From an uncultured Sphingomonadales bacterium (GTDB lineage Bacteria; Pseudomonadota; Alphaproteobacteria; Sphingomonadales; Sphingomonadaceae): a stretch of 6,753 bases of DNA. This document shows positions 1 to 5,213 of the stretch, piece by piece (positions within the stretch are counted from its first letter, which is position 1; each line of letters opens with the position of its first letter). The notes under the pieces are model-generated. The model ran no database searches. It had not been told where the DNA came from and saw only the letters and a program-made list of their open reading frames with translations. Where the stretch lies: contig CAIWFP010000249.1 in the NCBI GenBank assembly GCA_903911985.1, forward strand, positions 1 to 6,753, given 5' to 3'. The position numbers and the translations under genes were made by a program.

Positions 1-289
1 CGTCGAGGTTTGTCCGGTGGACTGCTTCTACGAGGGCGAAAACATGCTGGTTATCAACCCCAGCGAATGCATCGATTGCGGCGTTTGCGAGCCGGAATGC
101 CCCGCCGAAGCGATTCTGCCCGACACCGAGGGCAGTCTGGAGCAGTGGCTGGAGCTGAACGCCAAGTTCTCGGCCGAGTGGCCGAACCTGACGACCAAGA
201 AGGATTCGCCGGCGGACGCCGACGAGTTCAAGAGCGTGGACGGCAAGTTCGACAAATACTTCTCGGACAAGCCTGGCGAGGGCGACTGA
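1..289 (+). CDS. fdxA: Ferredoxin FdxA, 7Fe type (5' end missing)
   Basis: This is the C-terminal 95 codons of a seven-iron ferredoxin; the reading frame starts at base 2 and ends at TGA 287-289. These small soluble cytoplasmic proteins carry one [3Fe-4S] and one [4Fe-4S] cluster and move electrons at low potential. The visible cysteines are at fragment residues 4, 8, 23, 26, 29 and 33, in the pattern VCPVDC and then CIDCGVCEPECP. By comparison with Azotobacter vinelandii ferredoxin I, residues 4, 23, 26 and 29 would bind the 4Fe cluster, residue 33 would be a 3Fe ligand, and residue 8 would be the free cysteine. The two remaining 3Fe ligands lie before the window. The long tail after the cluster motif (ELNAKFSAEWPNLTTKKD) is typical of the roughly 112-residue FdxA family, so about 17 residues are missing. 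The nearest downstream gene is carD, on the same strand but with its own promoter. Confidence 0.95.
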   Translation, partial: VEVCPVDCFYEGENMLVINPSECIDCGVCEPECPAEAILPDTEGSLEQWLELNAKFSAEWPNLTTKKDSPADADEFKSVDGKFDKYFSDKPGEGD

Positions 290-301
290 GTTTCGCTTGC
301 G

Positions 302-349
302 CCCGACCGGACCCGGCCAAGCCATCGGCCGGGTGGGAATCGAGTCGGG
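302..349 (+). other. Nested inverted repeat after fdxA
   Basis: There is a perfect 8-bp inverted repeat, acccggcc (311-318) with ggccgggt (327-334), and an 8-base loop. It is flanked by a second pair, cccgac (302-307) with gtcggg (344-349). It starts 12 bases after the fdxA stop. No T-run follows, so it is not a classical intrinsic terminator. It may protect the fdxA mRNA 3' end or help termination together with the next hairpin. Confidence 0.5.
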
Positions 350-395
350 TTGAACAGAAGTTGTGGCGCCAATGGCGTCTTGAAACCTCCTTTCC

Positions 396-436
396 GGGGC
401 GGGAATCGCGGCGCGATTCTCGCCTCTGGTAATTTT
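396..436 (+). terminator. Likely intrinsic terminator of fdxA
   Basis: Bases 396-408 pair with 414-426 to give a 13-bp stem with two G-U pairs and the 5-base loop cggcg. A T-rich stretch, ending in four T at 433-436, follows a few bases after the stem. The hairpin sits 107 bases after the fdxA stop and directly before the carD promoter, as expected for a barrier between the two genes. The T-run is short and offset from the stem, so strength is uncertain. Confidence 0.55.
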
Positions 437-446
437 GTAACAGTGG

Positions 447-455
447 TGTTATAAT
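447..455 (+). promoter_or_regulatory. Extended -10 promoter of carD
   Basis: A perfect TATAAT (450-455) is preceded by TG at 447-448 with one base between, which is the extended -10 arrangement. At 16-18 base spacing there is only a poor -35 match (for example tggtaa at 427-432), which fits an extended -10 promoter. Transcription would start near A462, giving a leader of about 180 bases before the carD ATG. The hexamer ends in T, so the -7 position is T. In Rhodobacter sphaeroides most promoters lack T at -7 and CarD activates them, whereas carD's own promoter has it and is inhibited by CarD. Transfer of that logic to this organism is inference. Confidence 0.7.
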
Positions 456-640
456 TCGCTCATCCCGCGGAGGCTCAGGCTTGTCGGTTTCTCCCGGGCT
501 TGCAACACCATGAAGGGCAGGATTGCAGCAAGCGGTGGATGTTTCATCTCACCGGGTTGGCCGGGGCGTCTTTTTTGACCCCGACCGGACCAGCTGTCGC
601 GCCGCCGGCGCACATCCCAGCCCGCGTGAAAGGACGATAA
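456..640 (+). other. Long structured 5' leader of carD
   Basis: About 180 bases lie between the predicted start site and the carD ATG. A helix is possible between gcttgc (498-503) and gcaagc (528-533); the caagc arm could pair instead with gcttg at 479-483. A second hairpin spans about 559-586, with gtc (568-570) and ggg (564-566) pairing with gac (577-579) and ccc (580-582), and six T as the loop. A 22-codon reading frame (510-578, ATG to TGA) lies inside but has no clear ribosome-binding site. The leader ends in the Shine-Dalgarno sequence aaagga (629-634), 6 bases before ATG 641. I recognise no known riboswitch. Confidence 0.4.
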
Positions 641-1174
641 ATGAACGCCAAGGCTCACGCCTTCGATGTTGGTGATTACGTCGTTTACCCCAAGCATGGG
701 GTTGGCCGGGTGATTGAGCTGCAGGAGCAGGAAATCGCCGGCATGCAATTGGAACTCTATGTTCTGCGCTTCGAGAAAGAACGGATGACGCTGCGCGTTC
801 CGGTCAACAAGGTCGAGGCCATCGGGATGCGCAAGCTCTCGTCCGACAAGACCTTGCGCGAGGCGCTCGATACGCTGAAGGGCAAGCCCCGCGTGAAGCG
901 CACCATGTGGTCGCGCCGCGCGCAGGAATATGAAGCCAAGATCAACTCCGGCGACCTCGTCTCCATCGCCGAGGTGACCCGCGATCTGTTCCGCGCCGAC
1001 GACCAGCCCGAGCAGTCCTATTCCGAGCGCCAGATTTTCGAGGCTGCCTCCAGCCGCCTCGCCCGCGAGCTGGCCGCGATGGAAAAGACCGACGAGCTGG
1101 CCGCGCTCAAGAAGATCCTCGCGATCCTCAATGAGCATGCGCCGAAATATTACGACGTCGCGCCGGTCGCCTGA
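641..1174 (+). CDS. carD: CarD/CdnL-family RNA polymerase-binding transcription regulator
   Basis: The 177-residue protein belongs to the CarD/CdnL family, which binds the RNA polymerase beta subunit and stabilises the open promoter complex, widely affecting rRNA, growth and stress genes. Residues about 8-65 form the Tudor-like RNA polymerase-interaction domain (FDVGDYVVYPKHGVGRV at 8-24, then a beta-rich part to VPVNKVE). Residues about 70-170 are the helical DNA-binding domain, with the family's conserved tryptophan at 90 in the motif TMWSRRAQEY; this residue wedges at the upstream edge of the bubble in studied homologues. The ATG at 641 is supported by aaagga 6 bases upstream. It lies downstream of fdxA, an order I recall from other sphingomonads, but has its own promoter and terminator. 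Length and motifs are normal. The short acidic-basic C-terminal helix and YYDVAPVA tail show nothing unusual. Confidence 0.94.
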   Translation: MNAKAHAFDVGDYVVYPKHGVGRVIELQEQEIAGMQLELYVLRFEKERMTLRVPVNKVEAIGMRKLSSDKTLREALDTLKGKPRVKRTMWSRRAQEYEAKINSGDLVSIAEVTRDLFRADDQPEQSYSERQIFEAASSRLARELAAMEKTDELAALKKILAILNEHAPKYYDVAPVA

Positions 1175-1201
1175 TCGGGTCGCGCTACGTTGAGAGATTG
1201 G

Positions 1202-1236
1202 GGGGTGGGCCGGACGGTCTGCCCCTTTTTCGTTTT
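1202..1236 (+). terminator. Intrinsic terminator of carD
   Basis: The stem pairs 1202-1211 (ggggtgggcc) with 1216-1225 (ggtctgcccc), 10 bp with three G-U pairs, around the loop ggac. It is followed at once by TTTTT (1226-1230), then CG and TTTT. It starts 27 bases after the carD stop. Confidence 0.85.
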
Positions 1237-1271
1237 GGGGGGTGTCTTGTTTCAGCGAAGGGGAAGGTTTC

Positions 1272-1334
1272 GCAGGGGCTCGCCCCTGCACCCCCTGCCG
1301 TCTTCCGGCGAGAGGTTGGGCCAAAGGCCACCTC
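1272..1334. repeat. Three consecutive hairpins, REP-like element
   Basis: Three inverted repeats follow one another. gcagggg (1272-1278) pairs with cccctgc (1283-1289). gccg (1297-1300) pairs with cggc (1306-1309). gaggt and ggcc (1312-1316, 1319-1322) pair with ggcc and acctc (1326-1329, 1330-1334), with a two-base bulge. The first motif, a GC-rich palindrome with a ctcg loop after a ttt, resembles intergenic repeats I recall from alphaproteobacterial genomes, but only one copy is visible here, so the repeat status is inferred. The stretch has stray open frames on both strands but no ribosome-binding site or recognisable protein. Confidence 0.45.
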
Positions 1335-1410
1335 CCGCCCAACATCTCCGCGCCACAGGCAATAAAAGCCGCTTCGCGCCAAAGCGATACGACGAGAGCC
1401 CTGCACTGAG

Positions 1411-1491
1411 CAAGACAGGTCCGGGGGTTTGGGGTGCCAACCGATTCGCCTCGGCAAATCGGCACATTAAGCGCCACCCCCAGGACTACCC
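1411..1491. repeat. Palindromic intergenic repeat, copy 1
   Basis: The core at 1437-1470 begins ccaaccgatt and contains an imperfect hairpin: ccgatt (1441-1446) with aatcgg (1457-1462), an inner gc/gc pair and the loop ctcg. A closely similar core lies at 3552-3584 in the same orientation. The adjoining block at 1471-1491 (gcgccaccccc and following) matches the reverse complement of 3471-3490. ggggtg (1431-1436) can also pair with cacccc (1475-1480). Both copies sit between convergent genes. This looks like a dispersed REP-type element, possibly acting as mRNA 3' end structure. Confidence 0.55.
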
Positions 1492-1507
1492 CCTTAATCC
1501 ACTTTTC

Positions 1508-2485
1508 CTAAACAGCCGCCCGTCGCAGGCGATCGTTGATGGCTTCCCCGACCCCGGTATGCGGGAGCATCACCACGGCGATTCGCGGCTGCGCGGCGGC
1601 GGCCCCCGCGTGCAGGGCGGCGTAGAGATTGGCGGCTGCCTCCGCGAGGTCGCCTGAGGGCGAGAGGTTGAAATCCCCGGCCTGTGCGCCAAAGCCGATG
1701 AGGAACTCGTCTGGCGCGGCGCTTGTCGCTTGCAACCGCAGGGGTTTGCCGGGGGCATAGTGGCTGGCCATCTGGCCGGGGGCCTCGATATTGCCAGAGG
1801 CTGGCGCCTCGTCGCTGGGGCCGAGGATTTCGGCAATCTGCGCGGCGGTGATGGGGCCGGGGCGCAGGATCTGCCAGCCGCCATCGGCCCGGACCGCGAC
1901 GATGGTCGATTCGATGCCCGCCGCGCAAGGCCCGCCGTCGAGAATCAGCCCGACGCGGCCAGCCAGCGAGGCCGCGACATGGGACGCGGTGGTGGGGCTT
2001 ACCGCGCCGCTGCGGTTGGCGGAAGGGGCGGCAAGCGGCAGGCCGGTGGCGCGCAGCACTTCGCGCATCACCGGATGGGCCGGGCAGCGCAGCGCCACGC
2101 TGGGCAGGCCTGCCGTTACCGCCGGGGCCAGCGGGGCATCATCGCGCAAGGGGAGTACCAGGGTGAGCGGGCCGGGCCAGAAGTGATCGGCCAGCATCCG
2201 CGCCCGCGCATCGAAATGGGCCAGCCGGGCGGCGGCGGCGGCATCGGGCACATGGACAATCAGCGGGTTGAAGTCCGGGCGGCCCTTGGCGCGATAGATG
2301 GCCGCAACCGCCGTGGCGCTGTCGGCCCTTGCGGCGAGGCCATAGACGGTTTCGGTGGGCAGGGCGACGATGCCGCCGTCCTTCAGCACCAGCGCGGCCT
2401 CGGCCACGCCTGCCGCGTCGGCGGGAGTGATTCGGGGCGGGGCCTCAGTGGGCATGGCGGGGGGCGGAAGGGCGGGGCATGGCAT
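1508..2485 (-). CDS. tsaC: Threonylcarbamoyl-AMP synthase, two-domain TsaC/Sua5 type
   Basis: This 325-residue cytoplasmic enzyme makes L-threonylcarbamoyladenylate from threonine, bicarbonate and ATP, the first step of the universal t6A37 modification of ANN-decoding tRNAs; TsaBDE-type proteins then transfer the group. The YrdC domain covers about residues 22-205: ALPTETVYGLAA (41-52), KGRP (67-70), NPLIVHV (73-79), WPGPLTLVL (103-111), RCPAHP (133-138), APSANRSG (153-160), ESTIV (192-196) and RPGPI (208-212). The linker PGQMASHYAP (236-245) and the Rossmann-like C-terminal domain ending GEAINDRLRRAAV mark the longer Sua5 (TsaC2) form rather than the single-domain TsaC of E. coli. The ATG at 2485 is favoured because ggaggat stands 8 bases upstream; an internal ATG at 2455 is the alternative. 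It is divergent from the DUF815 gene, with 116 bases between start codons, and converges on carD across the repeat-rich gap. Confidence 0.93.
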   Translation of the reverse strand: MPCPALPPPAMPTEAPPRITPADAAGVAEAALVLKDGGIVALPTETVYGLAARADSATAVAAIYRAKGRPDFNPLIVHVPDAAAAARLAHFDARARMLADHFWPGPLTLVLPLRDDAPLAPAVTAGLPSVALRCPAHPVMREVLRATGLPLAAPSANRSGAVSPTTASHVAASLAGRVGLILDGGPCAAGIESTIVAVRADGGWQILRPGPITAAQIAEILGPSDEAPASGNIEAPGQMASHYAPGKPLRLQATSAAPDEFLIGFGAQAGDFNLSPSGDLAEAAANLYAALHAGAAAAQPRIAVVMLPHTGVGEAINDRLRRAAV

Positions 2486-2493
2486 TGTGCGCT

Positions 2494-2500
2494 ATCCTCC
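2494..2500 (-). promoter_or_regulatory. Ribosome-binding site of tsaC
   Basis: On the minus strand this reads ggaggat, 8 bases before the ATG at 2485. It decides the start in favour of 2485 over the internal ATG at 2455, which has no comparable site. Confidence 0.75.
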
Positions 2501-2586
2501 CCGGGGGCGGTTGCCAAGGGGGGGCGAGGGTCGCGGGTGTGTCTCGCGGGGTTTACCATCGCGGCCGCTGGGCTATGGGTGGGGCG

Positions 2587-2592
2587 AAAGGA
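2587..2592 (+). promoter_or_regulatory. Ribosome-binding site of the DUF815 gene
   Basis: aaagga lies 9 bases before ATG 2602. Earlier in-frame ATGs at 2479 and 2575 lack such a site, and the 2479 start would overlap the tsaC start and add a low-complexity extension. Confidence 0.7.
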
Positions 2593-2601
2593 TTGACTGG
2601 C

Positions 2602-3465
2602 ATGGAAGACCCCTCGGCGCTGACCGGAACGTTGGAGCGCATCGCGCAATTGCTGGAGAGGTTGGTGCCGCCTGCCCCTGTTGCCACGGACTGGCTGTCC
2701 GCGCCGGCCTATGTGTGGAGCGCGGGGCCTGTGTCGGGAGGGTTTGCGCGGGGCGTGGAGCGGCTGGAGGCGCCGGCATTGGAGTTGTTGCGGGGGATCG
2801 ATGCGCAGAAGGCGCTGGTGGTGGCCAATGTCAACCGCCTCGCCATGGGCCACGCCGCGCATGACATGCTGCTGTGGGGTTCGCGGGGGATGGGCAAATC
2901 CGCCCTGCTGCGCGCCAGTGTTGCCGCCGCGCAAGGGCAGGCACCCGGCAGCATCGCGCTGGTGCAGGTCTCGCCCGAGGCATTGCCGACGCTGGCCGGG
3001 CTGTTCGCGGCGCTGGGCAGGGTGGAGCGGCACTTTCTGGTGTTTATCGATGACCTCGGCTTTGAGGAGAATGATGGCTCGGGTCCCCGGGCGCTGCGCA
3101 GCTGGCTGGAAGGCGGGGTGGAGGCGCGGCCGCGCAATGTGCGGCTTGCGGTCACCTCGAACCGGCGGGCCATCGTTTCGCGGCATCTTTCCGAGCAGGA
3201 CGACCCCATCAACCCGCGCGACGCGGTGGATGACCGCCTGGCGCTGGCTGACAGATTTGGCCTGTCGATCGGCTTCCACAATTGCGATCAGGAGGCCTAT
3301 CTCGCGATTATCGGCGGCTATGCCGGGGCGATGGGGCTGGTGTGGGACGAGGGCGACGCGCTGGAATGGGCCAAGCGGCGGGGCGCTCGCTCTGGCCGGG
3401 TGGCGTGGCATTATATCACGGAACTAGCCGGGCGGGCGGGGGGCCGGGATTTGAGGGGGGTATAA
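2602..3465 (+). CDS. DUF815-family P-loop ATPase
   Basis: The 287-residue protein matches the DUF815 (PF05673) group of AAA-like ATPases, common in alphaproteobacteria and of unknown physiological role. The nucleotide-binding features are clear: Walker A GSRGMGKS (93-100), Walker B FLVFIDDLGFEE (145-156) and a sensor-1-like TSNRR (185-189). The family-typical region DPINPRDAVDDRLALADRFGLSIGFHNC spans 201-228, and the C-terminal RSGRVAWHYITELAGR (263-278) is also characteristic. The N-terminal 80 residues contain a short leucine-rich helix and no membrane segment, so it is probably cytoplasmic. The ATG at 2602 was chosen for its ribosome-binding site and because 285-290 residues is usual for the family. 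It is divergent from tsaC and ends 151 bases from the convergent dehydrogenase gene. No clear promoter or T-run terminator is visible. The substrate it remodels cannot be guessed from the sequence. Confidence 0.88.
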   Translation: MEDPSALTGTLERIAQLLERLVPPAPVATDWLSAPAYVWSAGPVSGGFARGVERLEAPALELLRGIDAQKALVVANVNRLAMGHAAHDMLLWGSRGMGKSALLRASVAAAQGQAPGSIALVQVSPEALPTLAGLFAALGRVERHFLVFIDDLGFEENDGSGPRALRSWLEGGVEARPRNVRLAVTSNRRAIVSRHLSEQDDPINPRDAVDDRLALADRFGLSIGFHNCDQEAYLAIIGGYAGAMGLVWDEGDALEWAKRRGARSGRVAWHYITELAGRAGGRDLRGV

Positions 3466-3470
3466 AAGGC

Positions 3471-3584
3471 GGTTAGTCTTGGGGTGGCGCGGCGAATTCG
3501 CGCAAGGCCGAGCCCTTGGCGCCACAATGACAGGTAAAGGGAGCGCTAGGCCCAACCGATTTACACGGTAAATCGGCGCATAAA
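3471..3584. repeat. Palindromic intergenic repeat, copy 2, with long inverted repeat
   Basis: The core at 3552-3584 starts ccaaccgatt like copy 1 and forms a perfect 8-bp hairpin, ccgattta (3556-3563) with taaatcgg (3569-3576), loop cacgg. The left block 3471-3490 matches the reverse complement of 1471-1491. It also forms its own 7-bp outer stem, gtggcgc (3484-3490) with gcgccac (3519-3525), which encloses a 10-base palindrome gcgaattcgc (3492-3501) and a small aagg/cctt hairpin (3504-3517). The element fills nearly all the gap between the DUF815 gene and the convergent dehydrogenase gene. It has no T-run and no transposase nearby. Confidence 0.55.
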
Positions 3585-3616
3585 ATGAGTCCCTCGCGCC
3601 TTCCCACTCCAATTCC

Positions 3617-5101
3617 TCAATTCCCCTGGGAAAACCTTTCGGCAGGATCGCCCTTCAGCTCGTGTTGGGGCGCCATATGGCCGGTGGCCACGGAATGGGG
3701 CGCGGGGGCGGGGGCGGCGCCGGGGGCGATGACCCGCCAGATGATGCCCGCGGTATCGTCGCTGACCAGCAGGGCGCCATCCTTGGCCCAGCTTAGCCAA
3801 ACCGGGCGGCCGTGGGTTGCGCTCCCGCCGGTTTGGGCGCCGGTTTTGGCGCCGGTGAGGAAGCCGGTGAGCACGGGGCGCGGCATGCCGGTGGGGTTGC
3901 CGTGATCGTCGAAGGCGACAAAGACCACATCGTAACCGGCGGGCAGCTTGCGGTTCCACGAGCCGTGGCGGGCGATGAAGGCGCCGTTGGTGAAGTCCGG
4001 CCCCATGCGTTGACCGCCATTGGCGAAGAGCAGGCCAAGAGCGGCGGTGTGCGGCCCCAGCGCATATTCGGGCTTGCGGGTATAGTCTGTGAGATAATCC
4101 GGCATGGTCGCGTCGACGCGGTCGTCGATCACATCCTTCCAATAGACCCAGGGCCAGCCGTAATGCGCGCCCACGGGCACGTTGGTCAGGTAATCCGGCG
4201 GACCGTTGGGGCCCAGCTGATCGCGCTCGTTCACCACGGTCCACAATTCGCCGGTGGAGGGGTTCCAGCCGAGGCCGTTGGGGTTGCGCAGCCCGGCGGC
4301 ATATTGGCGCTGGCTGCCGCTGGCGAGGTCGATTTCATAGATGGCGGCGCGGCGCTTTTCCCTGTCCATGCCCCGCTCGCCAATGTTGCTGGCGGAACCG
4401 ATGGCGACATAGAGCTTCTTGCCATCCGGGCGCAGAATGAGGTTGCGCATCCAGTGGTTGCCGCCGCCCGGCAGGTCCGCGATCTTGGTGGGCGCGGCGG
4501 TCAGGGTGGTGTCGCCGAGATGGTAGGGGAAGGCGAGGACGGCGTTGTGGTTGGCGATGTAGAGCGTGCCGCCCGTGCCTGTGCTGTCGGCGAGGAAGGC
4601 CATGCCGGAGGGTGAGGACAGGCCATCATGGCGCAGGGTGAAACGCTGGTCGGCCTGACCGGATGCCTTGGTATCGCGCAGCAGTAGCAGCCTGTCGGGC
4701 GAGGGGTTGCCGGCGCCGACCAGCGCCATGAACACATGCTGGAAGAAGCCGGTGATGCCGCCCGGGCCGGTATCGTGTGGCGCCTCGCTTTCCGCCACCA
4801 GCACATCGCCATTGGGCAGGGTAAGCAGGGTGCGCGGATGGGCAAGGCCAGTGGCAAAGCGGGTGACGGCGAGGCCCTTGGCCGGGGTTGGCGCCTCGTT
4901 TGCCGCCCAGCCCACCGTTTTCAGCAGGGCCAGGCCGGGAATGGTCTCGGGCGCGGGATCGGCCAGCTTGGGCCTTGCGCCCTCGAACTGCTCTATGGGC
5001 AGCGGGTCCGCATGGGTGTGGAATTCATAGACGACACTGCCACCACCAATGGCGGCGACCATGCCGAGGACGACGAGGCAATTGCGCAGCTTCTCTCTCA
5101 T
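3617..5101 (-). CDS. Sorbosone dehydrogenase-like beta-propeller protein, probably PQQ-dependent
   Basis: The 494-residue protein belongs to the PQQ-dependent sugar or L-sorbosone dehydrogenase group, six-bladed beta-propellers that oxidise sugars or aldehydes in the periplasm. Residues about 8-25 are a hydrophobic segment after MREKLR, either an uncleaved anchor or a signal peptide. Family motifs are in order: GLAHPR (85-90), GDVLVAES (98-105), GGGNHWMRNL (212-221), GLRNPNGL (270-277), NERDQLG (291-297), HYGWPW (313-318), HGSWNRKLPAGYDV (379-392) and GRPVWLSWAKDGALLVSDD (431-449). By alignment from memory with soluble glucose dehydrogenase, His216 would be the catalytic base and Arg272-Asn273 lie near PQQ. 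The low-complexity TGAKTGAQTGG (416-426) is an unusual loop. An upstream in-frame TTG (5122) would add seven residues; neither start has a strong ribosome-binding site. No cytochrome or PQQ biosynthesis gene is in the window, so electron acceptor and substrate are unknown. Confidence 0.87.
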   Translation of the reverse strand: MREKLRNCLVVLGMVAAIGGGSVVYEFHTHADPLPIEQFEGARPKLADPAPETIPGLALLKTVGWAANEAPTPAKGLAVTRFATGLAHPRTLLTLPNGDVLVAESEAPHDTGPGGITGFFQHVFMALVGAGNPSPDRLLLLRDTKASGQADQRFTLRHDGLSSPSGMAFLADSTGTGGTLYIANHNAVLAFPYHLGDTTLTAAPTKIADLPGGGNHWMRNLILRPDGKKLYVAIGSASNIGERGMDREKRRAAIYEIDLASGSQRQYAAGLRNPNGLGWNPSTGELWTVVNERDQLGPNGPPDYLTNVPVGAHYGWPWVYWKDVIDDRVDATMPDYLTDYTRKPEYALGPHTAALGLLFANGGQRMGPDFTNGAFIARHGSWNRKLPAGYDVVFVAFDDHGNPTGMPRPVLTGFLTGAKTGAQTGGSATHGRPVWLSWAKDGALLVSDDTAGIIWRVIAPGAAPAPAPHSVATGHMAPQHELKGDPAERFSQGN

Positions 5102-5202
5102 GGCTGTTCGATAGTCGTTCAAGGGCCGGGCGGCAAGGATCGGCGCAAGACGATATCAATGTGTCGCCGGGCGTGGCACAATGGCGGGGTTCATCCTTTG
5201 AC

Positions 5203-5206
5203 GAGG
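5203..5206 (+). promoter_or_regulatory. Ribosome-binding site of the secreted hypothetical protein
   Basis: gagg stands 7 bases before ATG 5214. It supports that start, which in turn gives the complete signal peptide. Confidence 0.55.
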
Positions 5207-5213
5207 TGCGCCC

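Noticed and set aside
510..578. 22-codon leader peptide upstream of carD
   Set aside because: There is no Shine-Dalgarno sequence before its ATG and the composition shows no attenuator-like codon run, so it is kept only as part of the leader observation and not as a gene.
449..1477. 342-residue open frame on the minus strand across carD and its leader
   Set aside because: It is antisense to carD, whose protein is clearly conserved, and it runs through a terminator and hairpins. Such long open frames are common opposite genes in high-GC DNA.
1185..1657. Overlapping open frames on both strands between carD and tsaC
   Set aside because: They cover the terminator and repeat-like hairpins, have no ribosome-binding site and no recognisable domain.
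1730..2596. 288-residue glycine/arginine-rich plus-strand frame
   Set aside because: It lies antisense to tsaC, which has full family motifs and a ribosome-binding site.
2383..3411. 342-residue minus-strand frame opposite the DUF815 gene
   Set aside because: It is low complexity, rich in Arg, Pro and His, with no motif; the plus strand encodes an ATPase with all nucleotide-binding motifs.
3561..4615. Long frames in other registers over the 3' half of the dehydrogenase gene (minus strand 3561-4244, plus strand 3812-4615)
   Set aside because: Both are shadows of the real minus-strand gene, which shows beta-propeller motifs throughout its own frame.
5102..5122. TTG start at 5122 for the dehydrogenase
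   Set aside because: The ATG at 5101 is the more usual codon and leaves a short basic N-region before the hydrophobic segment; neither has a strong ribosome-binding site, so TTG remains possible but is not preferred.
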